Counted from the first letter of the stretch, positions 1 through 10,791 are shown. The stretch is 64,000 bases of DNA from Eutrigla gurnardus (GCA_963514095.1 OY741277.1:12147137-12211136), one strand, 5' to 3'. The notes: a model not told the origin generated them from the letters alone. Numbers and translations: made by a program.

Positions 1-1339
1 GTGAGTGGAAAGGCTCAGCCCTGCACTCAGGGGAACACGAGATGATATTACACTAGGACAAATCTTAGAAGCGCACCGTCGCACTTTTCAATTGTTAAGA
101 TATAAAGGAACTCAAATCTGCACCCGTGTGTGCAGAGGAGAGGGTCGGACACCTGACACTCGTGATCTGCTGCAATCAGAGCAGCATCACAGCTGAATAA
201 ATTATCATCATCAGCTGTAGAAATCAATGATTTTCAATGTCTTCTAATACTGTGCATATTTAAAATGTTCATATAGTTTTTGTCTTTAAAAATCGCTATA
301 GTGAACACGACTTTATTGATTAATTCATGGCTTATTCCATAGTGACAGATAGAGTATACTGTATACAGACAAACGGAAAACAACTATCCGATGCCAGTAT
401 CAGAGCACACTGGAGACACCAGGTAAAGGTCACACACTCTGCCTCCTCCAGCCACGTTACTCAGCACATCTTCACCTTCACATGTTGACTGTGTGAATTA
501 GCAAAGTGTGCAAATAAAGCCAGTGTGGCACAAACATTACACTCCATATCCTCAGTACAAGTCCTTATCATCACGCTCAAGTTCACCACAACAAAGCTTA
601 AATAACTATGGATATGATTGACCAATACTTCCCTATTCAAATAATATCCCAGGGTGGTGGACCCCACTTACAATCAGCCTGATTGCTGTAAACTTGAACA
701 TATTGCAGGGACCCGAGCAATGCTTGATGTAAATGTAAATGCTAGTCAAATCAAATTGTTGACAGGATATTAAGCCTTTGCTTCAATAATATACATTTAA
801 TAGATTATTTTTCTTTTGCAGGGATTATATAAATGCAATGAAATGAATCAATAATTATGAGATATGCATTTATAGCATCTTACAGCATATTTCTTTTGCC
901 CTCTGGGATTTCAGGGAATACTGTAATGATCAGCACGTGGATCATACATGCCTTTGTGTGTTTGTTTGTGCGCCTGTGTAAACTCATGCCAAAGTGCCTC
1001 GAACGAGGATGAATAAAGCTGTCCAACACAACACAGCTATGAAGAATGAAACAACTACAGCAGCAATATGGACAAAAACTGAGGGAGGGAGTGTTTTGTT
1101 TCAGGCTCTTTTACTACACTGCATTACGCTGACATTTGATCTTTACTTTTCAGTAATCTTGAGTGCAGAATTATGTAAATGACAACTCCCAGTAGTCATT
1201 GAAACAGGGTAGACACTTAAAATGATTGCATCTTGATTTTTGCTCTCCAGTGAGTTTACATATCCTCACACATGTCAAGCACAGCATGAGTGTAACCAGG
1301 CAGTGGAGGAGCTGAAACCCCTCGGTCTCTTTCTCTCAC
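1..1339 (-). other. depdc1b: depdc1b intron 3 (partial, runs off the left edge)
   Basis: AT-rich sequence downstream of the exon 3 donor. I looked on the minus strand for the next conserved exon (words such as VEEIW) and found none. No repeat family was recognised. The intron is therefore at least 1.34 kb. Confidence 0.75.
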
Positions 1340-1484
1340 CATGACAGAAGACTTCAGGGGAGGAATGTTTTCCCGCTGAGGCAATTCTTCATAGTCATCC
1401 CAGCGGATTAGTCTGGGAAGGTCACTGATGTCTCTCAACAGAGGTCTCGCTGGAAAAGACTTCAAGGGGGACGAGGCGGGGAAC
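1340..1484 (-). CDS. depdc1b: depdc1b coding exon 3 (post-DEP linker)
   Basis: The acceptor is ttctctccag|GTTCCC and the donor is GTCATG|GTGAGA. One base completes the split arginine and 48 codons follow, so the exon ends in phase 0. It encodes RFPASSPLK, a basic/proline region, WDDYEELPQRENIP and a final SSVM. The human exon has the same layout (FPPSSPLK ... QENIP ... VVM). The next exon, expected to lead toward the VEEIW region and the RhoGAP fold, was not found in the remaining 1.3 kb. Confidence 0.9.
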
Positions 1485-3192
1485 CTGGAGAGAACGTCAA
1501 AAGCAAGGGGCTTCAAGTGTGAAGATGCAGCAACGATACCAATGGTGAACCAACTGACATCAGTAACAGCACAGGATTCTGAAGGACAAAGTACCTGTAC
1601 AGGTGGCCATCGTCTTCAAAGTCCTCTGTCCCGTGGCGTCCTTTGATGTCTTCTATGACATGGGCCTTGAGGAACTTCCTGAGAAGCTGCAGAGTCTGGT
1701 AGCGAGTCACCTCAGGCCCAAAGTTGTGATTGCGCCCCAGCAGTTCATGTAGATAATCCACCGCCTCGGATCCTGCAAAACTGCAATCATAGTAGCGGAA
1801 GTGTGCCCAGTGCCTTCTCAGCGGCATGCCTCCACGGAAGAGTTTGATGGTTTCATTCCACTGCACGACAGGGAAACATGAGACAAAAGCAGCAGAACGT
1901 TTGTCACAGACAACAAAATATGTCAGTGTTCCTTTGCAAGCTGGTGTGATACTGATCAGATATGGCGTGCAGATATTTCACAACTAGTGAAGTGTACAAC
2001 TCTGTTGACAGCAGTTTATACAACGAGTTCCATCCAGATGCATACAACATGGCAAACGTAAAGAAAAAAATACACTGTGCATATTCTTCATTTTACGACT
2101 AGATTTATATTAAAAGAACCAAATCTGTGCTTATTTATTGTGATTTATGATAATCTTATTTAAGATTATCCTTTGCTGAAAAGGACGTTCATTAAAAAAA
2201 GTGTTGCAACAAAACTACTCGTCTCTTAACAAACTGTAAAGTGATTCCAGTTCCTTTGAGGCATATTTTGATATTCATATGCTTCACAATAATTGAGATT
2301 CTAGGTCGGTGAATCACAATTATTTTGACCAGGATGATCTTGACATGAACATCGTCTCATGCATAATAGAGAGAATTTGGGTAGCTCAAGGCCATTACAA
2401 CTCAGGAGTGCTGCCCACAATTTCTAATGGAGCAAAACCGGCAAACACTTTTACAAAACTTAAGACAAGTAAAAGCCAATAGTCTAGACTCAAGCACACT
2501 GGGAGAAGGTGACTGGTCTTTCATTGCAGTCCAGTGAGATGGACATACAGGTAAAACAGCTGACAGAACAGTATGGCAGGTTGTGTATACATTATTAATA
2601 TTCAATAAAAAAGGAGTTATTAGTGTTGAGGACACATGATGAATTAACACAATATCATTACCTTGAACCTTTGTAAATTAGAGACGTGTGTTAGCAATTA
2701 CTCTTAATGTTAAGATCTTGGAACAAACCAAAGGATGTAACGTTGCAGGTGTTTCTGTCTAAACCTCGTTCCACTTGAGGGCAGAGTCTAATTTTTTATC
2801 TCAAGTTGCTTTTGTTGACTCTTCTCTACTAACACACATGTTTAGAGCCGTTTTACGAGCCTTTCTTATTTCCGAGAGGACGAAACGCTGGAACTCCCTA
2901 CTCGAGTAACGTTTAGTAACTGTTAGCTAACGTTACGTTTGTCAACTAAGCGTAAATTGAACGTTACACTTACGTCTACGGTGAGTTTTAAAGCACGTTC
3001 TCCTCCTCGCCTGCTTAATGTATGGATATAAATGACCAACGTACATGTAATGGAATATTCTTCACGCGAAACAAACTTTACGTATTTAGTTAAGCTAACT
3101 CGTAACGTTAACATTTAGGCAAAAACCCATTTGTCCGTGCTCACCAGTTTGGTCGCCCTGTATGGACCCGGTCCGATGACTTTACCGTCCAT
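1340..3192 (-). CDS. depdc1b: depdc1b, 5' part: three coding exons, join(3145..3192, 1595..1860, 1340..1484) on the minus strand
   Basis: DEPDC1B combines an N-terminal DEP domain with a C-terminal RhoGAP-like domain that lacks the usual catalytic arginine. In mammals it peaks at G2/M, competes at PTPRF and dampens RhoA so that adhesions dissolve before mitosis (family knowledge). Seen here: three exons with GT/AG borders and matching phases give residues 1-153. The start reads MDGKVIGPGPYRATKL, close to the human N-terminus. The DEP domain occupies about residues 17-105, with WNETIKLF, GMPLRRH, NFGPEVTR and KFLKAHVIEDIKG. The linker keeps RFPASSPLK and ENIP, which fits DEPDC1B better than DEPDC1A. 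The start has A at -3 and G at +4. The RhoGAP half must lie left of the window. No frameshift or stop is seen. Assignment to the B paralogue rests on remembered family sequences. Confidence 0.93.
1485..1594 (-). other. depdc1b: depdc1b intron 2, 110 bp
   Basis: A short GT...AG intron between the exon 2 and exon 3 boundaries. Its small size is typical of compact teleost introns. It interrupts an arginine codon after two bases (phase 2). Confidence 0.9.
1595..1860 (-). CDS. depdc1b: depdc1b coding exon 2 (most of the DEP domain)
   Basis: The exon opens after a pyrimidine-rich acceptor (gtcgtgcag|TGG) in phase 0 and closes at TACAG|GTACTT in phase 2. It encodes 88 residues plus two bases of an arginine codon completed by exon 3. 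It contains the DEP core: WNETIKLF (helix 1), GMPLRRHWAHF, FAGSEAVDYLHELL, NFGPEVTRYQTLQLLRKFLK and HVIEDIKG, then an acidic stretch EDFEDDGHLYR. All three helices and the beta hairpin expected for DEP are covered. Reading on past the donor reaches a stop, so splicing is required. Confidence 0.95.
1861..3144 (-). other. depdc1b: depdc1b intron 1, 1284 bp
   Basis: A phase 0 GT...AG intron separating the start exon from the DEP exon. It holds a perfect 10-bp hairpin (2149-2170, two-base loop), a CTCF-like word at 2771-2784, and close to exon 1 a CpG-containing stretch with several AACGTTA words (about 2908-3110), which suggests the promoter-proximal end is unmethylated. No other gene was seen. 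Confidence 0.85.
3145..3192 (-). CDS. depdc1b: depdc1b coding exon 1 (start codon exon)
   Basis: The 48-nt coding part encodes 16 residues, MDGKVIGPGPYRATKL. It ends phase 0 at a CTG|GTGAGC donor. The ATG (3192-3190) sits in an A(-3)...G(+4) context. The GPGPYRAT motif just before the DEP domain is diagnostic of the DEPDC1 family. It is too short for ORF scans and was found by reading the minus strand upstream of exon 2. Confidence 0.92.
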
Positions 3193-3211
3193 TGTGATGA
3201 TGAAAACCCAT
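3182..3211 (-). other. Short upstream ORF overlapping the depdc1b start
   Basis: An ATG 19 nt upstream of the depdc1b start, out of frame, runs nine codons and stops at a TAA inside codons 3-4 of the main frame. Its context is weak at -3 (C) but has G at +4. It matters only if transcription starts upstream of 3211, which the sequence does not prove. Confidence 0.5.
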
Positions 3212-3450
3212 AAGCTATGCAACCGATAAGCTTTTTAAAAGCTTTAGCTGCAGATGAAAACAAGTGAAGTTAAGCCAAAAGAGACGGAGACGTTGCAGCC
3301 AACTTTGAATCTCCTGCGTCAGCGCGTCACATCATTTGAACGACGTGATTCGACAGGGGGCCGGTCACGTGACCACAAGGAATGCAGCATTTCTAAATGG
3401 AGCTGTGGGTGCCGATACACATCAACATTCAACATCTACTAATACTGTTA
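3193..3450 (-). promoter_or_regulatory. depdc1b: depdc1b promoter and 5' UTR
   Basis: The sequence immediately upstream of the start codon is richer in CpG than its surroundings. It holds a perfect 12-bp palindrome GGTCACGTGACC (3363-3374), two TTTGAA/TTCAAA words (3304-3309, 3335-3340) of the CHR type bound by LIN54 in DREAM/MuvB complexes, and two TGACG half-sites and a GCGCG word between them (about 3316-3329). There is no clear TATA box; AAGCTTTT-T-AAAAGCTT at 3228-3244 is AT-rich but palindromic. CHR control would suit a G2/M gene. The TSS is not visible, so the 5' UTR limit is inferred. Confidence 0.6.
3363..3374. promoter_or_regulatory. Palindromic CACGTG box (E-box, matches CLEAR consensus)
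   Basis: GGTCACGTGACC is a perfect 12-bp palindrome containing GTCACGTGAC, the CLEAR consensus of TFEB/TFE3 and also a high-affinity USF/MITF/MYC-type site. It lies 171-182 bp upstream of the depdc1b ATG. Confidence 0.65.
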
Positions 3451-3457
3451 CTAAGAC

Positions 3458-3552
<95 letters not shown>
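3458..3552. repeat. Mirrored (AAT)19-(ATT)n microsatellite
   Basis: About 19 AAT units (3458-3514) are followed directly by about 12-13 ATT units, so the array is self-complementary around 3514. It is followed by imperfect TTG/ATT and AAC units to about 3600. The array can fold into a long hairpin or cruciform. It lies 270 bp upstream of the depdc1b start codon. Confidence 0.95.
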
Positions 3553-3554
<2 letters not shown>

Positions 3555-3600
3555 TGTTATATTGTTATTATTATTATAACAATAATAACAACAACAACAA

Positions 3601-5814
3601 CAGTAATACATCTTTGAAAGGCACTTTTGCAACAAAAATTAAACAATTAAAACATTTTATATTTTGAATATACTATTTACCTGACAAATAAATAATAACA
3701 TACAGAAATTAATTTATAACCTACTATCTTTACAGAAAAAGTGACACATTACATATCCATTTTGCTAGACGGTCAACCCTTCCTAATTTTGAAAATTTGA
3801 TATGTAAGTTTTGTGGATTCAAACCACAATAACTCTCAATGTATGTTGACCTGGATAGAAATCTAGTTCGGGCAGGCGGCCTAACTACTGCAATGTTTGA
3901 AATGCAATAAGACCTTGAAATATTCTCAAAGGACAAGTAAGTGACAGAATGCATTGAACTGCTCTCTGGATAGAGTGTGGATATGACAGATAGACCTTAT
4001 GGTAATCACACTAGACTAAGCAAACGGAAATAATTGCAGAGATGACCTTCTCCAAATCAGTGTAGGAACGGTGTGGTTAATAATGGTTCGTCTAGGATGA
4101 TTGGACATCCTCTCTAACCTTTTTTAACCCAAATTTAAACTGGAATAATAATAAAAAAGAAACACCTGGCGCACCATGGTTGTGAGTTTTACAGGTTTGC
4201 AGGTTGATATTAGAGCATCAGATATGCCATAAGGTGTCCAATGTTCCCCTATAACACTGGCTGTGATACCTCGAGAACCCCAAAGCTTTTCCATTTGGTG
4301 TGTTGATGACTGCAGTGACAAAAGAGGAACACTGCTTTTACCAGTCAACAATAGCGGTTTCCTTTTCTCCCTTTCTGTGGGCTGCAGCAATGGAGAGACA
4401 GACGTCCATTCAGTAGGTTCAAGACAGAACTACTCTAACACTCACACCTCAGATTGACTGAAAGAGAGCTGTGTGGCACCTTGAAATTAACTCCAACAGT
4501 GATAGCACTCTGTTAAAATTAATGAGAAACACCCAACGGCGATGTCTGACTAAATCATTTAAACCACTGCTATAAATAAAATAGCTTGCATAAAGATGCT
4601 GCAGTGAGTCCATAATAATTCAGCCCACATCATTTAATTAAAAAAAGACCTTCTTTATTGACATATATTCTCTATATTCCTGTTCCATATTAAAAGATAA
4701 GCCTGTGCGTTGCTTGATCGGATCCCGGTCAATCCATGGCTGAAAGATACATACGCCTCAAATCTCATCTTGACTTTTCCATGAAAGGTCAAGGCGATAA
4801 CAAGGGGAGGACACGAGCAAAGATATGGAAGGCTTCGCTAACAAGATGGGGGATCAAGGCAGGAATCAATAGAGGAATAGAAGTAATTGTGGGCCTGAGC
4901 CACAGAACAGAAGGACTCAGACAATATTTATGACCAGTAAGTCACATATCCTCAGATTATAACTTTTGCGACCCAGGATACGATGCTTATCATAATTCTC
5001 TTTCTTATTCTTATTCCTCTTTCTTTGGCAGATTATACTATACAGAATTTTTGATCAGACATTTTGCAAAGTGACCTAAAGTAATTATTTATTGTTATTT
5101 CTGTATGAGAAGAAGCAGCGTCGTCAGTCTTGTGTTGATATCAGCCATGCATGTGGACACTGCAGTTTTACTTGAGTGGGCAATAACAGTGCAGGCTGTC
5201 ATCTCACTTGTATTGATCCAAACGGTCCACACTTCAAGAAACCGTTAACACTACATTAATTTGAAAATCTATTACCTTTTGGAAAAGGAAAAAAAAAAGT
5301 ATTTTTTCTTCTTTTTTTTCAGAAAAGGATCATACACTGCTCTGTTCTTTGGGGTGCACAGTTCTACCAGGCACATCATTGAATTGGCACGGATAATGCA
5401 CAAGACAAGAAACGGCCACACCAGGCATGGAAGTAAGAGATTGAACTGAGCAGCTTGGTGTGGTGCAAACAAAAATAAAAGACAACTGATAATAATTAGA
5501 AGCATTGACACAATGCTCTGAGGTGATTGGGAGAGGAAGGACAACTTGATGGTGTTATTTGTAGTGATTGTGCAGTATCACCACCCTGATTAACAGAGGT
5601 GATGCTGATAGAGGGGACACCTATGTATCCTGTTGTCATGCCTCATTAAAGAGCAGAGGTGAGGAGTAAAGGCCTCTTTTAATCATCTGAACAGTCTCGA
5701 TACTGGCAGGCCATTTCTGGATCACCGACTTAATGAAAAGTCAAATAGGGTTTCTGCATGATTACAGATCAGGAAGTTACCGAGCACAGCCAAGTGACAG
5801 AGGCACTGGTTACT
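3601..5814. other. Intergenic, no gene recognised
   Basis: AT-rich sequence upstream of depdc1b. The open frames are short and show no family signature. The only exon-like object is at 5323-5432 on the plus strand: a long pyrimidine tract with cag, 110 bp, then gtaaga. It is treated as a low-confidence finding. Confidence 0.6.
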
Positions 5815-6075
5815 TTTGGACGGAGCCAGGCTAGCTGATTCCTGCTGTTTCTAGTCTTGCTAATATGCTAAGCTAAGTGGCCACTAGCTCAAGCATCATA
5901 TGCACATTAATGACAGTGTGGTATCCAACTTCTTATCTAACCCTCTGTAAGAAATTGCACAAGCATGTGTCGCGAAATGTCAGCTGGGGTCGGCTTCTTT
6001 ACACCTTAACAGGTTGGTTACAGATGGATGGATGGATGGATGGATGGCCCAAAATGTCGAACTACTGCTTTAACT
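5815..6075. repeat. Percomorph interspersed repeat ('GAGCCAGGCTAGCTG' family), diverged
   Basis: Recognisable words in order: ggacggagccaggctagctg, atgctaagctaag, gtggtatccaacttcttatc, and the terminal cccaaaatgtcgaactactg. These are the landmarks of an abundant short non-autonomous element in percomorph genomes. A (GATG)n microsatellite (6024-6047) has expanded inside it. Family name and exact ends are from memory. Confidence 0.65.
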
Positions 6076-8092
6076 TTATGAATAGAAAAATCCTTACAAA
6101 AACTTTAGCTGCAAATTCTGATCACTTTTTCCCCTTTTGGATTACACTTTATATATTTTTTTTACTCTCTGATGTGATAAAACTCACAAAAAAAACCCCA
6201 CTCCAAACACAAAGATACTGCCGACTTTGCAAAAAGAAAGCACCGGTTGCCAGATGCATTTAGCAAGTACACCTACTGTTCCTGAAGCGCTACAGGCATG
6301 CTTACTCTCAGACCTGTCACTTTCCAATGCGATGCTCGGTTTGATTGACAGAGGACTTGAAGGAGGCCATAGTGCAAAGAAATCAGGGGAAACACAGCTG
6401 TTCCTTTGTGGTAAGGACTTGTCTTGAGTGTTCCGGTGGGGAGAGATGACATGAACCAAGTAGGAGGAGGTGGCGTGCTACGAGAACGGCAAGGGAACTA
6501 TTTGACATGAACGTGTAATGAAAAATAGCACTCTGTGCAGGTCATGACATTGTTGACCTTATCTTTTAAATTCTACAGATAGATCAGAAACTTCATTTCA
6601 AAGGAGCTGCATTTAACATTCCGAACATTAATATATCGGCAATAGCACTTTGGCTTTGGTTCTGTTTTAGGGAGACTCTTTAAATATTCAATGTACATAA
6701 AGACAGCCAGTGCGAGAAATTATTATTATATATTATGAAATACAGAATGCACCAGACGAAAACCAGCCATGATCGTATGTTTATATTTATATTTTAGTGA
6801 CACCGTATCAAATGGTGATGTGAAAACAATGCAACAATGCAATAAAGATGTGTGAATGTTGATTCCACAACTTGCTTCCGGTGCCCCCAAGTAACCAAAA
6901 ACATCAGCTATTGTAGGTTTAAAAATCAGTACCTTTATATGTAATGTGTTCTCTTTGGTTTCCATTTAGAAATCGGGACTGATTGTGATGTGGAATGAAG
7001 TGGGATATCGAATCAAGAGATCTCTAGTGAGAATATTACATTTTTGACCACTAGAAGCACTATGGAGCAATGTTTTAGAGAATAAGAATAAGCATGTGTG
7101 CAACGTAATGCACATCTTAACGGCTGTTTCACACTATTTCACTGATTCTACTCATAACTGACTATTCCACTCAGTTTTGATAACACCGGTCACCCTATTA
7201 TTTGCTTAGATAGTGCAACATGCCCTTCCTGATTTACCACTGATTTACACATATAGTGTATATACAGGTATGTATCTGTGTGTAGATTCATCAGTAGGAA
7301 ACTGAAGATAAATACCTCTACTTTTCTATAGGAGGACTCCTAGACTTGACACCTTTTCTAATGTGTGAGATGCATTAATTTACTTTTGCAGTCATTTGTC
7401 ATGTGGTTCTTAGAAAAGCCAGACACACAGAGATTGATCATACCAAGCTTTCAGTTCATTTGTTTTCAATTGCCTTTGGTCTTGTTTGAGTACACGGAGA
7501 GAGCTAAAAATGCAATTGAACTGAAATCCTCACATTTACAGAAGACAACATCTGCACAAAGATTAATATGATTGAGATATTTCTCATAATTCCTGTGGAC
7601 TGTGGTACGACGATCCACACATCTCCACCTTTTTTTTTTTTTTTTTTATCATATCTAGTAAAACAAATGATCTCATTGACCTATTTAGCAGATAGTAAAT
7701 TACTACAGGATGAGCTCATTTTTCTACCCATTGTGCTCATCGCCACCAGCCCTGTGCAGTATGAGGTCAAAGCAAATACAGCAAAACTACACATCAACGC
7801 ATGCTGAAAGGTCACTGCTCCACCGGTGCATTCATTTTATTCATGCTCTATAACTAAATATTGAGGATTGTGTACATGCTGCTTGCTCTTATCATTGTCA
7901 CACTTAATTTTGCTGTCAAACCTGCAATGTAGATAAAAAAAAAAAATCTAATTTAGGATTTCAAGTGAACAAGTAGAGATTCGATTGACAAAGCATCAAC
8001 TACGTAGGAGTATGAGGTATGTATCTCTCCCCCTGTGGATTAAAAGCATAATTACACCACTATACTTATACTTACTGTGTCGTTAAGTGCTT
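6076..8092. other. Intergenic, no gene recognised
   Basis: AT-rich sequence with simple T and A tracts (for example about 7630-7647). No coding signature, tRNA or clear repeat was identified. Confidence 0.55.
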
Positions 8093-8100
8093 TGACGTCA
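8093..8100. promoter_or_regulatory. Perfect CRE palindrome TGACGTCA
   Basis: An exact 8-bp CREB/ATF site. It lies at the edge of an interspersed repeat, so it may belong to the repeat rather than to a gene. Confidence 0.4.
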
Positions 8101-8395
8101 GGGCTATAGCAGCTCCATATGACCCCAAATGTAATGACAGACTTATAAAGAAAAAGTGTATTTTATGCATGAGTCAATGCTGAAAGGTCTTTTTTACTCT
8201 AAATGGGACCATAATTTACGACACGCAAGCGATTGAGAATGTTTGCAATGTTGACTGAGGTAAGTGAGAAGTAATTTTCTCATGGAATTTAATACAATCT
8301 GACTTCCTTTTGCAAGTCGCCCCCTGTCGGCTATTAGAAAGAATACAAGTTAAAGACACTAGCAGGTAAATACAACAAACCACAAGGGTGCCGCA
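8101..8395. repeat. Percomorph interspersed repeat ('TCGCCCCCTGYYGGC' family)
   Basis: Landmarks I recognise in order: cagctccatatgacc, gtcaatgctgaaaggtc, gggaccataatttacg, gcaatgttgactgagg, tacaatctgacttcc, tcgccccctgtcgg, ctattagaaagaatac. This non-coding element is common in percomorph fishes. Its tcgccccctgtcgg segment (8317-8330) resembles the CTCF core on the minus strand, which would explain a CTCF-like match here. Confidence 0.65.
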
Positions 8396-8896
8396 CACAA
8401 CAATGTATGCTCTGTTATCCTCTGAGAATGTTGTAGCTCAAATGAAGATGTCTTTTACTTGGCTTACTGTGATAATTGTGTAGATGCTACATGTGTGTGA
8501 TCTTTACACTAAGTAATCAAAAATCGACCTGAATTCTGAAAGTCGTATGTGACAATAAAAGAAATAAGAAATTACCTGGAGACGACTCAAATAAATAAAT
8601 CAATACCCAAAAGAATCACTAAAAGTAAAACTGCAGCTCTGGACAAACTCTAAAGCAGCAGGAAAAATATCCAGCGGCTTACAGAGTCTACAGCTACCGT
8701 AGCCTCGAGGGGAAAACATTTCAGTCATTCAGAGCCAAATGCTGAATTCGTTTGTAATACCTCGCAGGAATGCCCTGAGACATTGTTCAAGGCTGTAATG
8801 TTTTCATTTGATGGCTTGGGGAACATACAGAAGCTGAGGAGGCAGGAGAGGGCAAGAGCTTTTGTAAACATTTTGACAAGATATTGAGCTTGGAGA
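8396..8896. other. Intergenic, no gene recognised
   Basis: AT-rich spacer between two repeats. Nothing identifiable. Confidence 0.5.
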
Positions 8897-8907
8897 TATG
8901 ACGAACT
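8897..8907. repeat. Left target-site duplication of the SINE
   Basis: TATGACGAACT, identical to 9295-9305, bounds the element exactly. Confidence 0.9.
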
Positions 8908-9294
8908 CCATCCATCCATCCATCCATCCATCCATCCATTGTCTACCGCTTATCCTGTATTCAGGGTCGCGGGGGGGCTGGAGCCGATCCCAGCTGTCAT
9001 TGGGCGAAGGCAGGGTACACCCTGGACAGGATGCCAGTCTATCGCAGGGCCGACATGTAGAGACAAACAACCATTCACGCTCACATTCACACCTACGGGC
9101 AATTTAGAGTCACCAATGAACCTATCCCCATCCTGCATGTCTTTGGACTGTGGGAGGAAGCCGGAGAACCCGGAGAGAACCCACGCTTACACGGGGAGAA
9201 CATGCAAACTCCACACAGTAGGAACCTGAACTCGAACCCGACCCGGGAATCGAACCCAGGACCCTCTTGCTACCCACTACACCACCGTGCAGCC
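8908..9294 (-). mobile_element. tRNA-derived SINE (V-SINE/HE1-like), full length with target-site duplication
   Basis: On the minus strand the element begins GGCTGCACGGTGG with a tRNA-type A box (9284-9273) and an exact B box GGTTCGATTCC (9256-9246), the internal Pol III promoter. A V-SINE-like core follows, with GTGTGGAGTTTGCATGTTC and CCTCCCACAGTCCAAAGACA. The end is a GGGTCGC... segment and a (GGAT)n tail (8908-8940). A perfect 11-bp duplication, TATGACGAACT, flanks it at 8897-8907 and 9295-9305, showing target-primed insertion. The unmutated duplication implies a fairly young copy. It encodes no protein; any open frame inside it is incidental. The family name is from memory. Confidence 0.88.
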
Positions 9295-9305
9295 TATGAC
9301 GAACT
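9295..9305. repeat. Right target-site duplication of the SINE
   Basis: TATGACGAACT, identical to 8897-8907. Confidence 0.9.
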
Positions 9306-10740
9306 TATTCCTCTCATCAAAGACAAATGTTTTCACCTGAAGGAACCATCATGGTCAAACAAATGAGTGAAGGGCTGCCCAACTGTGATTCGTCAATGCT
9401 ACCAACAATTACATTTTAATACATTGATTTCAGGCATTTGTCAAGCTATAGCACCACTGTTGCAACCGGGATCGCAAATTCTTCATGAAGTTGGAAAAGA
9501 CTCCGAAAAAACAATCCCACAAATCCACACATGTGGGCTATTATATTGACGGCAATTTTCACAGCAATTTGAAAATGCCACGAGCCTATCAGACGTGTGA
9601 TGTGCTTCAAAGTGCGTTGAAATCCACAGTTAATTTACTTTCAGGACACTCGACTGCTCAAAAATAGAAGAAAAATAATTTGAAAGGATGAGTGAAGAGG
9701 GTGTGTGGGAGCTCTCCCCCCCCTTGATTTGCCTCGGATTCAGGTGATAGCCTGGGCTTTCAACACTTTGACATTAGCTCAGTGCTTATGTCTGCAGAAA
9801 GGGTTTGGATTTGTGTGGAAAAGGCAGAGTTGCTGATAACAACGGCTAATCTAATCCGTCAATGATATTAATCTAATTGTCAGCAAGATAGCGGCAGGAT
9901 GCTGACTTCAGATATTGATGTAGCATATTTTGCAATAACTGGCTTCATCTCAACATTCACTCCTCCATGGTGAGGAGCTATTTGAACACCACAGTGTGGG
10001 AGTAACATTAATAACCTCTGAAGTGTGTCTGTGATCAAGTCATACGCAAGAGGCGATCACATCTTGATTCAAACTATTTAATGGATGAAACATGATCTTG
10101 ATATAATAGACACGCATACGTGTTTAAGTAACTTTTTGCTTTGTTGTGTCCAGTTGCTATGGCTACAGACGTCATTCTACGCTATTGCAAAGTTTGTCCA
10201 GTGTCCGTGTCAGTCTGCTCTGCAGGATATGACAGACTGACTCTCTTTAGTAAATCCAGTTATCATTTTCCAACTCTGGCTGTTTGAGCTCACAGCAGGA
10301 ACTCTAGGGATGTATGGCGTATACCATGAATACATCAACATGCAGAATGTGGGTTGCATTATTCAACCTTTACTGAGATACAACTCGTCTGCATTGATGT
10401 CTCACAATACTGCGCAAAGTCAATCCAATGTTTTGGTTTTCAGATTCGTCGTTCCATAGTGTTGGGTGAGAGTGTTCCTCTGTTGGCCTGACCACGAGGA
10501 AACCATTTAGGGGGTTTGATGATAATTATTATGCTGCAGCTGTGTTTGGTAAGACAGCAGAGACAGCTTTGGTTGTCCATCTTCAGAAAACACACCAAGA
10601 AAAACATTTCGACAGAAATTCCTGAGCGGCTCAAAATGGATCTTAAAAAATAATACCACATTATGTAGTTATTTAAAAAAAATACAATTCTGAGCCGCTG
10701 AGATAACTGTGTTGATCCTCGCCTGAAATTGCAGCACATG

Positions 10741-10743
<3 letters not shown>
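9306..10743. other. Intergenic, no gene recognised
   Basis: No exon, RNA gene or clear repeat was seen. Confidence 0.5.
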
Positions 10744-10789
<46 letters not shown>

Positions 10790-10791
10790 AC

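Noticed and set aside
1..1339. Search for depdc1b exon 4
   Set aside because: No frame with the expected post-linker motifs was found; the exon is presumed to lie left of the window.
8317..8330. CTCF-like site on the minus strand
   Set aside because: Only about 11 of 14 positions match and the segment is part of an abundant repeat.
8898..9229. Open frames of 60-96 codons inside the SINE on both strands
   Set aside because: They lie inside a tRNA-derived SINE with target duplications; SINEs do not encode protein.
9246..9294. Possible tRNA gene on the minus strand
   Set aside because: Exact B box but it is the head of the SINE with target duplications.
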